Assembly: GCF_039545455.1 (NCBI RefSeq) | Contig: NZ_CP154467.1 | Coordinates: 1-64,000 of the forward strand | Direction of reading: 5' to 3' | DNA from: Brucella sp. BE17 | GTDB lineage: Bacteria; Pseudomonadota; Alphaproteobacteria; Rhizobiales; Rhizobiaceae | DNA: 64,000 nucleotides | Part shown: one piece after another, positions 25,768 through 35,031 of the stretch | Layout of the letters: every line of letters starts with the position of its first letter | How positions within the stretch are numbered: the stretch's first letter is position 1 | Notes under the pieces: generated by a model | What the model saw: the letters and a program-made list of their open reading frames with translations, nothing else | What the model was told of the DNA's origin: nothing | Databases searched by the model: none | Translations under genes and position numbers: made by a program

Positions 25768-26222
25768 GCGAGGATCGCTACCCGAGCCTCGACACGCTTC
25801 TGGACCTCGACGGTCAGGTGCTCGTTGTCGACCCCGAGGGCGGTCGTTGGGTGAAGTTCGTTGTCACCCGCGTTCCGGTCTCGCCGGAAAAGCCGCATGG
25901 CCTTGATTACTCGCTCACGCTTCACGCTTCACGCTTCACGCTTCACGCTTCACGCTTCACGCTTCACGCTTCACGCTTCACGCTTCACGCTTCACGCTTC
26001 ACGCTTCACGCTTCACGCTTCACGCTTCACGGGCCTTCGGGCGACCGGCTTGTCGGTTTCGACAACTCCCATCCGGTCGGCCGAGGCAGGCGCGGCGAGC
26101 CGATGGATCATCGCCACCGCCTCCAGACCATGAAGCCATACGCCTGGGAGGATGCGACCACGCTACTGGCCGACTTCTGGAAGGCGGTGGACGCGGTGTT
26201 GAAGGAGCGAGGCGTGTTATGA
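25764..26222 (+). CDS. TumE-family (DUF6516) toxin with in-frame heptamer repeat
   Basis: 152 residues as read. The N-terminal part (LLDLDGQVLVVDPEGGRWVKFVVTRVP, PHGLDYSLTLH) and C-terminal part (GPSGDRLVGFDNSHPV, MDHRHRLQTMKPYAWEDATTLLADFWKAVDAVL) match the TumE toxin family. Between them lies a tandem insert of five LHASRFT-type heptapeptides (residues about 53-89), encoded by 15 copies of TTCACGC. Removing the insert would leave a normal-sized toxin (SLTLH-GPSGDRLVGF). The start overlaps the traG stop (ATGA) and the end overlaps the antitoxin start, so three genes are coupled. The current copy number keeps the frame; whether the protein is still toxic is unknown. Confidence 0.78.
   Translation: MSEDRYPSLDTLLDLDGQVLVVDPEGGRWVKFVVTRVPVSPEKPHGLDYSLTLHASRFTLHASRFTLHASRFTLHASRFTLHASRFTLHGPSGDRLVGFDNSHPVGRGRRGEPMDHRHRLQTMKPYAWEDATTLLADFWKAVDAVLKERGVL
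25915..26031 (+). repeat. Heptanucleotide tandem array, TTCACGC x 15
   Basis: Fifteen perfect TTCACGC units fill 25921-26025, with a partial unit at each side (TCACGC before, TTCACG after). Three units make 21 bp and seven codons, giving the peptide period LHASRFT. It lies wholly inside the toxin gene. There are no spacers, so it is not a CRISPR array. Confidence 0.95.
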
Positions 26223-26608
26223 CCACCTTGAAAGTCGGCATTGCCGACTACGACGAGATGAAGGCCCGCACCATGCGGATCGCGCGCGGCGAGGAAAAGT
26301 CGGCGGCGGACGATCCGAAGGTGTGGTTCACCTCCACTGAATCTTTCGCACAGGTGCTTTCCAGCGGAAATCGCGAACTGCTGCGAGTCATCGACGAGCA
26401 AGCACCCAGTTCGCTGGAGGAGCTGTCGCAGATCACCGGGCGGGCGAAGTCGAGCCTGTCTCGAACCCTCAAGACAATGGCGGGCTACGGTCTCGTCAGT
26501 ATGGAGCCTGGCAAAGGCCGGAAGATCATGCTGAAGGTATTGCACGATCGGGTGGCCCTGGAACTGCCATTGCTCGAACGGCGCGAAGCGAAGGAAGGCC
26601 GCCCATGA
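26219..26608 (+). CDS. HTH antitoxin of the TumE pair (HVO_A0114-like)
   Basis: 129 residues with a winged-helix DNA-binding domain in the middle (SSGNRELLRVIDEQAPSSLEELSQITGRAKSSLSRTLKTMAGYGLV) and a basic wing (EPGKGRKIMLKV). This type of HTH protein is the usual partner of TumE toxins. It overlaps the toxin gene by 4 bp and the recombinase gene by 4 bp, forming one transcription unit. It probably neutralises the toxin and represses the operon; both are inferred from family pairing. Confidence 0.78.
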   Translation: MTTLKVGIADYDEMKARTMRIARGEEKSAADDPKVWFTSTESFAQVLSSGNRELLRVIDEQAPSSLEELSQITGRAKSSLSRTLKTMAGYGLVSMEPGKGRKIMLKVLHDRVALELPLLERREAKEGRP

Positions 26609-28212
26609 ACATTCAAAGTCTGCATATCGTGCAGCGCGCGGCGCTCTATCTGCGCGTCTCGACGACGCGGCAGGCCGAGCATGATGTGTCGATCCCAGAT
26701 CAGCGTAAGCAGGGTGAAACCTATTGTGCTTCGCGTGGATACCAGCTTGTCGAAACCTTCGTGGAGGCTGGAGCTTCCGCCACCAATGACCGCCGCCCGG
26801 AGTTCCAGCGCATGATCGAAGCCGGCACATCGAAGCCTGCGCCGTTCGATGTCGTCGTGGTTCACAGCTTCTCGCGCTTCTTCCGCGATCACTTCGAGCT
26901 GGAATTCTATGTCAGGAAGCTGGCGAAGAATGGCGTCAAGCTCGTCTCCATCACGCAGGAGATGGGCGACGATCCCATGCACGTCATGACGCGGCAGATC
27001 ATGGCCCTGTTCGACGAGTACCAATCGAAGGAGAACGCTAAGCACGTCCTGCGCGCCATGAACGAGAACGCCCGTCAGGGTTTCTGGAACGGCGCGCGAC
27101 CGCCCATCGGCTATCGCGTCGTCGCGGCCGAGCAGCGTGGATCGAAGATCAAGAAGAAGCTGGAGATCGATCCGCTGCACGCGGAAACGGTCAGGCTCAT
27201 TTATCGCCTGTTCCTCGAAGGCGGCGGTACGTCTGGCCCGAAGGGCGTCAAGGCCATTGCGACCTATCTCAACGAACGCCGCATGCTCACCCGTGACGGC
27301 GGGAAATGGGACCTGGCGCAAATCCACGCGATCCTGACCCGCACGACCTATATCGGCGAGCACCGATTCAACACACGCTCTTTCAAGAACCGCGAGAGGA
27401 AGCCGGAGAACGAGGTCTCGATCATGGCGGTGCCGCCGCTGATAGAGAGGGAGACGTTCGACGCCGTTCAGGCGCGTCTCAAATCGCGCAATCCGATGTT
27501 GGTGCCCGCACGGGTTACGAGTGGTCCGACGCTGCTCACCGGCAAGGGCAATGGCGGGCAGTACACCTATTACACCTGCTCGACCAAAGCGCGACAAGGC
27601 AAGGTCGGCTGCGAAGGGCGTTCGATCCGAATGGATAAGCTCGATCATCTGGTCGCGCGCCATCTTGAAGAGCGCCTTCTCCAACCGAAGCGGTTGGAGA
27701 CGATCCTGTCGAGCCTTCTCGATCGTCGGCAGGAGCGAGCCGAACGCCGGCGCGAACACCTGGCTGATTTAAATCGGCGAATCACCGAGACGGATCAGCG
27801 ATTGGGTCGGCTCTACGATGCGATCGAATCGGGTGTGGCCGCGCTGGACGACATGGGACTGAAGGACCGGATCGCCAATCTCAAAGCGATCCGCGATCAG
27901 GCGGCGGCCGACGCCGAGCGGATACGGGCGACACTCGACAGCTCCGGCCACCGGGCCGTTACGCCAGACATGATCGACGCGCTTTCGGAAACGGCACGCA
28001 GCAGCCTGCGGATCGAAGGAGGCGGCTATCGGCGGGACCACCTGCGCGCCTTTGCCCAGCGCGTTGAAGTCGCCGATGACGAGGTTCGCATCATGGGGAG
28101 GAAATCGGACCTGCTTCAAGGCCTCATCGCCGCTTCAAGCGTAGAAACGGCGGCGTTCGGCGTTCATAGTTCTGTACTGAAATGGCGCACCCGAAAGGAT
28201 TCGAACCTCTGA
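26605..28212 (+). CDS. Large serine recombinase (element integrase)
   Basis: 535 residues. The N-terminal resolvase domain has the catalytic Ser in [17 protein letters not shown] and the Arg-rich active site ([20 protein letters not shown]). The recombinase domain follows ([20 protein letters not shown]), a zinc-ribbon-like [18 protein letters not shown], and a coiled-coil region ([20 protein letters not shown]). The last ten codons (WRTRKDSNL) are read from the 3' part of the tRNA-Arg gene on the other strand, so the stop is supplied by the chromosomal tRNA. That suggests the element integrated here, with this enzyme at its right end. Confidence 0.92.
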   Translation: MNIQSLHIVQRAALYLRVSTTRQAEHDVSIPDQRKQGETYCASRGYQLVETFVEAGASATNDRRPEFQRMIEAGTSKPAPFDVVVVHSFSRFFRDHFELEFYVRKLAKNGVKLVSITQEMGDDPMHVMTRQIMALFDEYQSKENAKHVLRAMNENARQGFWNGARPPIGYRVVAAEQRGSKIKKKLEIDPLHAETVRLIYRLFLEGGGTSGPKGVKAIATYLNERRMLTRDGGKWDLAQIHAILTRTTYIGEHRFNTRSFKNRERKPENEVSIMAVPPLIERETFDAVQARLKSRNPMLVPARVTSGPTLLTGKGNGGQYTYYTCSTKARQGKVGCEGRSIRMDKLDHLVARHLEERLLQPKRLETILSSLLDRRQERAERRREHLADLNRRITETDQRLGRLYDAIESGVAALDDMGLKDRIANLKAIRDQAAADAERIRATLDSSGHRAVTPDMIDALSETARSSLRIEGGGYRRDHLRAFAQRVEVADDEVRIMGRKSDLLQGLIAASSVETAAFGVHSSVLKWRTRKDSNL

Positions 28213-28259
28213 CCCCCAGATTCGTAGTCTGGTGCTCTATCCAGCTGAGCTACGGGTGC
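28183..28259 (-). tRNA. tRNA-Arg (anticodon ACG)
   Basis: Reverse strand begins GCACCCGTAGCTCAG and ends TTCGAATC, TTTCGGGTGC and GCCA, giving a full cloverleaf: acceptor GCACCCG/CGGGTGC, D-arm, anticodon arm CCAGA-CTACGAA-TCTGG and T-arm with GGTTCGAATCC. The loop gives anticodon ACG; CCA is encoded (28183-28185). It is intact, as expected if the integrating element restored the gene. Its 3' 30 bases overlap the recombinase reading frame. Confidence 0.97.
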
Positions 28260-28410
28260 ATGCCTTAGTGCCACTCACTGCGGCGATGGGCGGTTGATAA
28301 TCGGACCCAATGCCAAATGCAAGCACCTTCTGGCAAAAAAATGTCGTTCTATGAAGATTTCTTGTCAAAGCCACGTTTAACTAGCTTCAATGCGGTCTTA
28401 TGCAAGCCGG

Positions 28411-29964
28411 TCAGGCATTCTCTTCCCGCCTTACTCGCTCATTTCCAAGCGTAAAAAGCAGGTCCGGCAGGCGAATCTCGAAATGTGCACCGACAGGGCG
28501 GTCTTCGCGCAGTTCGATACTGCCGCCATGTGCGCGGATCAGTTCCTGTGCAATTGCCAGTCCGAGCCCTGTGCCATCGCTGCGGGTAGAGCCTTTGAAG
28601 GCAGTGAAAAGATTGTCGCGCGCCTTCTTCGGCAGGCCAGGTCCTGTATCCTCCACGCCGATGATCGCGGTCGTTCCGATACGCCCTGCTGAAAGTGTCA
28701 ACCGTTTTACGGCGGCAGGATCGCTGCTATCGTCGCGCTCCATTGCTTGTACCGCGTTGCGACACAGATTGCTCAAGACGCGAAAGAGCTGTTCCGAATC
28801 GACATTCAGCTCGAAATCCTCGGCAATGATATTCTCGAATTCAATGGCGCTATCGACATTGAGGTTCAGCGTTTCCTGAACGTCAGTGACGATCGCATAG
28901 AGAAGCACACGGCGCGGGCGTGGTGGCTCCTCCTGCGAGCGCCCATAGGCGATAACGCTTTCCGAATAGCTGATGGCACGGCTCAGTGTGCGGATGAGCT
29001 TTGGCGCAAAACGCTTGACGACAGGATCATTTGTATCAGCCAGTCGGTCCGACATGAGTTGCGCCGATGCCAGAATGTTGCGCATGTCGTGATTGATCTT
29101 GGATACGGCAAGCCCGAGATCGGCCAGGTGCTTCTGTTCTTTCAGCGTGCGTTGAAGGTCACTTTGAATGTGGGCGATCTGGCGTTGGGCGATACCGAAT
29201 TCGTCCTTGCGGTCTTCAGGCACGAGGATGAGGGCAGGGTTGTCGGGTGTGGTCGCAAATTCGATCATGTTACGATGCATTGTGCGCACCGGGCGCAGCA
29301 GCATCTCATGAATGATGAGGTAGATGAGGCTGGCCGCGATTACCGATATCACCAGCGAAATCAGCGCCACGTTCCGCGCATATTCGAGCATTGCCGCGCG
29401 CAAAGACGAATCGGCGGTTACGACTTCGACCACACGTCCGGGCGTGGTTGAAGATGTGGGAGAGCCATAGATGCGCAGGGTTCTGTCACCGCCGTTAAAG
29501 AGGGTGCTGAAAGCGTCCCAGATTGCACCCGCCTCACTGACATTGTCGAGATCAATGACCTGGTCGATTTGTCCAGGAACTTCCGTCATGGCGAGAAGTC
29601 GCGAAGCACCTGCCTCGCGCACTGCAATCGCCTTTGCGCCTGTCAGGAGCAGAACCTTGTCCTGTATATCGCGCGGAATATCCATCTGCGTACTGGCGGT
29701 CAGAACCTCGCTGATTTCACCGATCGTATCGAGGCGGTAGTTAAGCCAGAGCAACCGCTTATTGGCGATGGAGGGCACGAAAATCAAAACTTCCGCCACG
29801 AGCACGGCCAACACGATCAGCAAAAGAAGCTTGCTTGAAAGACGGTTGCGCCAGCGCAGTTTCCTGAACTGCGCGGGTGAGGTGTGCTCCTGCCGGCTGG
29901 CGGCATCCAGATGAGGCTCTGAAGGCGCCAAGCCTGCATCTGCGATCTTTTCAACAGCCACCAT
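28411..29964 (-). CDS. Sensor histidine kinase
   Basis: 517 residues, two membrane segments (SKLLLLIVLAVLVAEVLIF near residue 45; ALISLVISVIAASLIYLII near 215) around a periplasmic sensing domain, then a HAMP-like linker (RPVRTMHRNMIEFATTPDNP). Phosphoacceptor His in VSKINHDMRNILASAQ; N box LSNLCRNAVQAME; G boxes DTGPGLP and GTGLGLAIA. No response regulator gene adjoins it, so the partner is unknown. First core gene beyond the tRNA boundary. Confidence 0.92.
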   Translation of the reverse strand: MVAVEKIADAGLAPSEPHLDAASRQEHTSPAQFRKLRWRNRLSSKLLLLIVLAVLVAEVLIFVPSIANKRLLWLNYRLDTIGEISEVLTASTQMDIPRDIQDKVLLLTGAKAIAVREAGASRLLAMTEVPGQIDQVIDLDNVSEAGAIWDAFSTLFNGGDRTLRIYGSPTSSTTPGRVVEVVTADSSLRAAMLEYARNVALISLVISVIAASLIYLIIHEMLLRPVRTMHRNMIEFATTPDNPALILVPEDRKDEFGIAQRQIAHIQSDLQRTLKEQKHLADLGLAVSKINHDMRNILASAQLMSDRLADTNDPVVKRFAPKLIRTLSRAISYSESVIAYGRSQEEPPRPRRVLLYAIVTDVQETLNLNVDSAIEFENIIAEDFELNVDSEQLFRVLSNLCRNAVQAMERDDSSDPAAVKRLTLSAGRIGTTAIIGVEDTGPGLPKKARDNLFTAFKGSTRSDGTGLGLAIAQELIRAHGGSIELREDRPVGAHFEIRLPDLLFTLGNERVRREENA

Positions 29965-30334
29965 GAACCGGTTCCAAATGAGACGATGCCGCGGCTTTCC
30001 CGTGACAACGCGTCCAATATGTTTTTATTCCCTACCTTTAAGGTTAGCTTTATATATGCTTGCGATGAAGATTTCCAACAGGTCTGTTATATTGGTTGAA
30101 ATGGGGCCTCTCTGCACATTACCGATATTTAACTCGACCTTGCCTGTCGCCGGTGCAAAATGCAGGATGGAAGAACTCCATATGGTTATTTAATCGACGC
30201 GTTTTCCTGTCATGCGAAAATGGTTATGTTGATTGATCGTTTTGCGTGGACCACGCGGCGCTTGCGCAATGGTTCCCGATAAAAAATATAAAAAACGGGT
30301 TCGTCGGGCGATGACGGTCCTGCCGGAGAGCTGA
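29965..30334. other. Intergenic region between divergent kinase and pump genes
   Basis: 370 bp, A+T-rich, no supported gene. It should hold the promoters of the histidine kinase (minus) and the RND adaptor (plus). No palindromic operator stood out. Confidence 0.5.
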
Positions 30335-31459
30335 ATGAAATTCTGGAAGCAGATTGCTTTGAGCGTGCTTATCGTGCTGGCAGCTTCGGCCGGCTGGTAT
30401 ATCTACACGAACCGGGCCGGTGCACCGGATACGGCAGTCGTAAATGAAAAGCCATCCGGCGGAAAGGCGCAGACCGCACCTCTGGTGGTGGTGGAACCGG
30501 CAGGGGAAGAGACTATCAACAATCGCCTGACCGCAATCGGTTCTGCACGCGCTCTCAGCACCGTTTCGGTGACGCCTTATACCAGCGGTTACATGACAAA
30601 AGTTTTCGTCAAGGCAGGTGACAAGGTTAAGGTTGACGATGCGATTGCTGAAATGGATTCTGAGGCCGAGACCATTGCCGTGGCCAGGGCGCAGACGGCC
30701 CTTGAAGATGCCGAGACCAGACGCCAGCGCGTCAACCGGCTGCGCGCTACCAATACGGCTACAGAAGTTCAGGCGGTGGAGGCCGAGCTTGGTGTCGCCA
30801 ATGCGCGTCTGGTTTTACAGGATGCGCAATTGGCACTCAGCCGACGCACCATACGGGCGCCCATTTCAGGCGTTGTCGGCATATTGCCGATCAATGAGGG
30901 CAATTACGTCACGGCTCAGACCCCTGTTGCGCGCATTGATGACCGTTCCAAAATGCTCATCGACATCTGGGTGCCTGAACGTTTTGCTCCCAAAATTGCT
31001 GCCGGTCAGCCACTGACTGCTGAATCCACCGCCTTTCAGGGGGAAAAGCATAATGGCACCATTAATGCCGTCGATAACATGCTGGATGAGGCAAGCCGAA
31101 CCCTGCATGTACGCGCCGAAGTAGAGAATACCGACGACCGGCTGCGGGCGGGTATGTCGTTTTCTGTGACGGTGCTGTTTCCCGGTGAGCGATATCCTTC
31201 CGTCGACCCGCTGGCGATCCAGTGGAGTGCCGATGGTTCCTATATCTGGCGCATTGAAAATGGCATTGCCAAGAGAATCACGACGCGCATCGTGCAGCGC
31301 AACGCTAACAGCATTCTGGTCGATGGCGCGCTCAAGCAGGGTGACATGATCGTAACACAGGGTGTGCAGACGGTTCGTGACGATCAGCCGGTACGCATCA
31401 TGGACGAGCAGGGAACGGCGCGCGCCGACCCTTCCGCCCTCAAGCGCAAAGCCGGTTGA
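30335..31459 (+). CDS. RND efflux periplasmic adaptor
   Basis: 374 residues with an N-terminal membrane/signal segment (IALSVLIVLAASAGWYIYT). Family pattern: lipoyl half TVSVTPYTSGYMTKVFVKAGDKVKVDDAIAEM, helical hairpin (VARAQTALEDAETRRQRVNRL), second half RRTIRAPISGVVGILPINEGNYVTAQTPVARI, then barrel domains. It connects the permease encoded 10 bp downstream with an outer-membrane channel. No TolC-like gene or regulator is adjacent. Confidence 0.93.
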   Translation: MKFWKQIALSVLIVLAASAGWYIYTNRAGAPDTAVVNEKPSGGKAQTAPLVVVEPAGEETINNRLTAIGSARALSTVSVTPYTSGYMTKVFVKAGDKVKVDDAIAEMDSEAETIAVARAQTALEDAETRRQRVNRLRATNTATEVQAVEAELGVANARLVLQDAQLALSRRTIRAPISGVVGILPINEGNYVTAQTPVARIDDRSKMLIDIWVPERFAPKIAAGQPLTAESTAFQGEKHNGTINAVDNMLDEASRTLHVRAEVENTDDRLRAGMSFSVTVLFPGERYPSVDPLAIQWSADGSYIWRIENGIAKRITTRIVQRNANSILVDGALKQGDMIVTQGVQTVRDDQPVRIMDEQGTARADPSALKRKAG

Positions 31460-31469
31460 GGGGGCGTCC

Positions 31470-34400
31470 GTGAGCAATCCCCCATCTGCGCCCGCCGATC
31501 ATGGTGGTTCGACGGCACTTTTCATCCGCCGCCCGGTTTTTGCTTTCGTCATCAATGTGCTGATCATCGTGGCGGGCCTTGCCGCCTTTACCGGTGTCGA
31601 TATTCGCGAATTGCCCGATGTGGACCGTCCGGTCGTCACCATCAGCACCGACTTCAGCGGAGCTTCGGCGGAAACAATCGACCGACAGCTGACGCAGGTT
31701 CTGGAAAATGCCGTAGCGCGCGTTTCCGGCGTCAAGTCGATTTCCTCCACCTCTTCATTCGAGCGCAGCCGCGTGACGGTGGAATTCAATGACGGCGTCG
31801 ATTTGAATGTCGCCGCCGCTGATATGCGCGATGCCATTTCGCGCGTTGCCAACACGGTTCCCGAGGAAGCCGACCCCTCACGCATCATCAAGGCGGATGC
31901 CAATGCCGATCCGGTCATGCGTCTGTCGGTGACGTCGGACACTATGTCGGTCGACAACATGACCGTGCTGATTGAAGACGACATCGAGGATGTTTTGTCG
32001 GCGGTGCCCGGCGTCGCGGATGTGCAGATCAACGGCGACCGCGAAAAAATCTTCCGCATCGACATCGATCAGGGGCGGCTGGCAAGCTATGGCCTGACCA
32101 TCGCCGATGTAGCCGCCGCGCTCAATTCCATGGGGCTCGATGCACCGGCTGGTTCGCTGCGCTCCTCCGATCAGTCCATCGTGGTGCGTGCCACAGCTAA
32201 CCTCGAAAAGCCTGAGGATTTTGAAAACGTTTATATCAAGGGCCGCACCCAGATCCGCAATGTCGCGACCGTGACGCTTGGCCCCGATATCGAAACTTCT
32301 TCTGTGCGTTCCAATGGCAAGACTGCCATTGGCCTTGGCATCGTGCGGCAGGCGCAGTCCAATACGCTGGATATTTCGCAAGGCATCCGTGCAGCTGTTG
32401 CCAATTTGGAAGAGACATTGCCGCCGGGTGTCAATATCACCGTCACCAGTGACGATGCGAATTTTATCAACGGCGCTATCCACGAAGTCCAGATTGCGCT
32501 GATCGCCTCGGTCATCATCGTGGTGGTGATCATTTTCATGTTTTTATGGGATATTCGCGCAACGCTTATTCCAGCCCTTTCCATGCCGGTGGCGCTTATC
32601 GGTACGATTGCAGCGATCTATCTGGCCGGCTTCTCGGTCAATATCTTAACACTTCTCGCACTCGTATTGGCCACCGGCCTTGTAGTCGATGACGCTATCG
32701 TGGTGCTTGAAAACATCGTGCGTCGACGTAATCAGGGCATGGGACCGCGTGCGGCAGCCGTTCTTGGCACCCAGGAAGTCTTCTTCGCTGTCGTCGCGAC
32801 CACGCTGACGCTGGCAGCCGTTTTCGTCCCGATCTCGTTCCTGCCCGGGCAGGCGGGGGGGCTGTTTCGCGAATTCGGTTTCGTGTTGGCGATCGCTATC
32901 CTGCTATCCTCCGTCGTTGCCCTCACACTATGCCCGATGCTCGCCTCACGCTTCCTCAAGGAAGGCAATATCGAGGCATCGCAAGGCGGGCATGGGCCAA
33001 AATTTCTGCGCCGCATCGGTAGCGGGCTTTCGCGCTTCTACCGTGTGAGCCTGCATGCCTGTCTTGCAGCACCTTGGATCGTAGTGCTAGCGGCACTGCT
33101 TTTTGCCGGGGCATCGGTCATTGGCTACAGCACGATCCGCCAGGAACTGACGCCAACGGAAGACCGTGCTGTGGCGTTGCTGCGTATCAATGGCCCGCAG
33201 GGCATCAGCGTTGATTTCCTGCAATCGCAACTTGCCCGCATCGAGGAAGCAATCAAGCCGTTGCGTGACGATGGCGAAATCGTAACCACCTATGGTATTG
33301 CGGGTTCGGGTGGCTCGTCCAATAACGGCTTCATGGTTTTGACTCTTGCGCCGTGGAAAGAACGCCACCGCACGCAGCAGGAAATCATGAGCGATATCAT
33401 GCAACGCGTGGAAGGCATTGCAGCCGTGCGCATCTTCGCCTTGCAGCCCAATAGCCTGGGTATACGTGGCGCGGGCAACGGTTTGCAGTTTGCCATCGTG
33501 GGTAATGATTATGCCAAGCTGCAGCCCGCCGCACAGGCGCTGGTGAATGCAATGGAAAGCGATCCGCGTTTCGTGCAGCCGCGTTTGTCGGTTGAGCCGA
33601 CACAGCCACAGCTTTCCGTCGAGATCAATCGCGAAAGGGCCTCCGATCTTGGCATCGACATTACCGGCCTTGCCAATGCAGTGCAGTCGGTGCTCGATGG
33701 ACGCAAGATCGGTTCGGTCTATGTCGGCGACCGCAGTTTCGACGTGAAATTCGTCTCGACGTCCAATCCGATCAACGATCCGACCGATCTGGAGAACATT
33801 TTCCTTAAAACTTCGGATGGACGCTATGTGCCGATGTCGTCCATCGCCTCGGTGGTTGAAAAGGCGGTGCCGCCGCAGCTCAATCGTGAAATGCGTCAGC
33901 GCTCGGTGGCCATCACCACCAATTTGCGTCCGGATTTCGCGCTGGGTAATGCCTATGCGGCAGCCCTAGAAATCGCCGAGCCGCTATTGCCGCCCGGCAG
34001 CCACATTATCCCGTTGGCAGAAGCCACCACGCTGAGCGAAACCTCGACTGGTCTTGCCATCGTATTCGGCTTTGCCATAATCATTATTCTGTTGGTGCTG
34101 GCCGCACAGTTCGAAAGCTTTATCAGTGCACTGATTGTCATGGCGACGGTGCCGCTCGGGCTTGGCTGTGCGGTCTTTGCCATGATTTTGACCGGAACCA
34201 GCCTGAACGTTTATAGCCAGATCGGTCTTGTGCTTCTGGTCGGCATCATGGCCAAGAACGGCATCTTGATCGTCGAATTCGCCGATCAGCTTCGCGACAA
34301 GGGGATGAATGTCCGTCAGGCCATCGAGGAGGCCGCGAATATTCGACTGCGCCCTGTCTGCATGACCATGATCTGTTCGGTTCTGGGCGGTTTGCCGCTG

Positions 34401-34610
34401 GTGCTGGCCAGCGGCGCGGGCGCGGAAGCACGCGTCTCGCTCGGCTGGGTAATCGTCGGCGGGCTTGGTCTTGCTACGATTGCCACGCTTTTCGTCACAC
34501 CGGTCGCCTATCTCCTGCTGGGGCGCTTCACCAAGCCCAAGGTCGAAGAAGAAGCGCGGCTCCAGCGCGAGCTTGTGAGGGCTCTGGCTTTGGAAGAGAA
34601 ATTGAAATAG
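31470..34610 (+). CDS. RND (HAE1-type) efflux permease
   Basis: 1046 residues. The GTG at 31470 has GGGGG upstream and gives a proper start (MSNPPSAPADHGGSTALFIRRPVFAF); the frame's upstream part is antisense-like overlap with the adaptor. RND signatures: [52 protein letters not shown] with the proton-relay Asp pair, SFLPGQAGGLFREFGFVLAI, and VLLVGIMAKNGILIVEFADQLR. The Asp-Asp pair and full length suggest an active proton-driven exporter. The adaptor is the upstream gene. Confidence 0.95.
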   Translation: MSNPPSAPADHGGSTALFIRRPVFAFVINVLIIVAGLAAFTGVDIRELPDVDRPVVTISTDFSGASAETIDRQLTQVLENAVARVSGVKSISSTSSFERSRVTVEFNDGVDLNVAAADMRDAISRVANTVPEEADPSRIIKADANADPVMRLSVTSDTMSVDNMTVLIEDDIEDVLSAVPGVADVQINGDREKIFRIDIDQGRLASYGLTIADVAAALNSMGLDAPAGSLRSSDQSIVVRATANLEKPEDFENVYIKGRTQIRNVATVTLGPDIETSSVRSNGKTAIGLGIVRQAQSNTLDISQGIRAAVANLEETLPPGVNITVTSDDANFINGAIHEVQIALIASVIIVVVIIFMFLWDIRATLIPALSMPVALIGTIAAIYLAGFSVNILTLLALVLATGLVVDDAIVVLENIVRRRNQGMGPRAAAVLGTQEVFFAVVATTLTLAAVFVPISFLPGQAGGLFREFGFVLAIAILLSSVVALTLCPMLASRFLKEGNIEASQGGHGPKFLRRIGSGLSRFYRVSLHACLAAPWIVVLAALLFAGASVIGYSTIRQELTPTEDRAVALLRINGPQGISVDFLQSQLARIEEAIKPLRDDGEIVTTYGIAGSGGSSNNGFMVLTLAPWKERHRTQQEIMSDIMQRVEGIAAVRIFALQPNSLGIRGAGNGLQFAIVGNDYAKLQPAAQALVNAMESDPRFVQPRLSVEPTQPQLSVEINRERASDLGIDITGLANAVQSVLDGRKIGSVYVGDRSFDVKFVSTSNPINDPTDLENIFLKTSDGRYVPMSSIASVVEKAVPPQLNREMRQRSVAITTNLRPDFALGNAYAAALEIAEPLLPPGSHIIPLAEATTLSETSTGLAIVFGFAIIIILLVLAAQFESFISALIVMATVPLGLGCAVFAMILTGTSLNVYSQIGLVLLVGIMAKNGILIVEFADQLRDKGMNVRQAIEEAANIRLRPVCMTMICSVLGGLPLVLASGAGAEARVSLGWVIVGGLGLATIATLFVTPVAYLLLGRFTKPKVEEEARLQRELVRALALEEKLK

Positions 34611-34618
34611 AGCGGGGC

Positions 34619-35008
34619 ATGAAGATCATAAGAATCGCAGCCGCTATTATTCGCGATGAAGCGGGCCGGTTTTTACTGGTTCGCAAGCGCGGCAGTGACA
34701 TTTTCTTTCAGCCCGGCGGCAAGATCGACCCGGGCGAAGATGCTCGAACCTGCCTGTTGCGCGAAATCGAGGAAGAACTGGGATTGCGTATCGATCAGGG
34801 CCAGTTGTGCTATGCAGCCAATATGTCCGCACCCGCCGCCAACGAGGTGGATGCAACGGTTGAGGCGGAGCTTTTCCATCTTGTGCTTCGAGACGGTCAG
34901 GAGCCTGTGGCGTCGAGCGAGATCGAGGAGTTGTTGTGGAACGTGCCTGGCGGGACCGAGCGCCCTGTTGCGTTGCTGTCTCAGGCGATACAGGCACGGT
35001 TTGCGTAG
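34619..35008 (+). CDS. NUDIX hydrolase
   Basis: 129 residues. The Nudix box is complete: GGKIDPGEDARTCLLREIEEELGL (G-x5-E-x7-REUxEExGU). Such proteins cleave nucleoside diphosphates linked to another group; the substrate cannot be told. ATG at 34619 is 9 bp after the RND stop, so it may be co-transcribed with the pump. Confidence 0.92.
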   Translation: MKIIRIAAAIIRDEAGRFLLVRKRGSDIFFQPGGKIDPGEDARTCLLREIEEELGLRIDQGQLCYAANMSAPAANEVDATVEAELFHLVLRDGQEPVASSEIEELLWNVPGGTERPVALLSQAIQARFA

Positions 35009-35031
35009 TGCAGATTGCACGCGCTTGAAAA

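Noticed and set aside
25915..26031. CRISPR array
   Set aside because: The repeats are contiguous 7-bp units with no spacers, and there are no cas genes.
26485..27759. Minus-strand frame of 424 codons
   Set aside because: Shadow of the serine recombinase.
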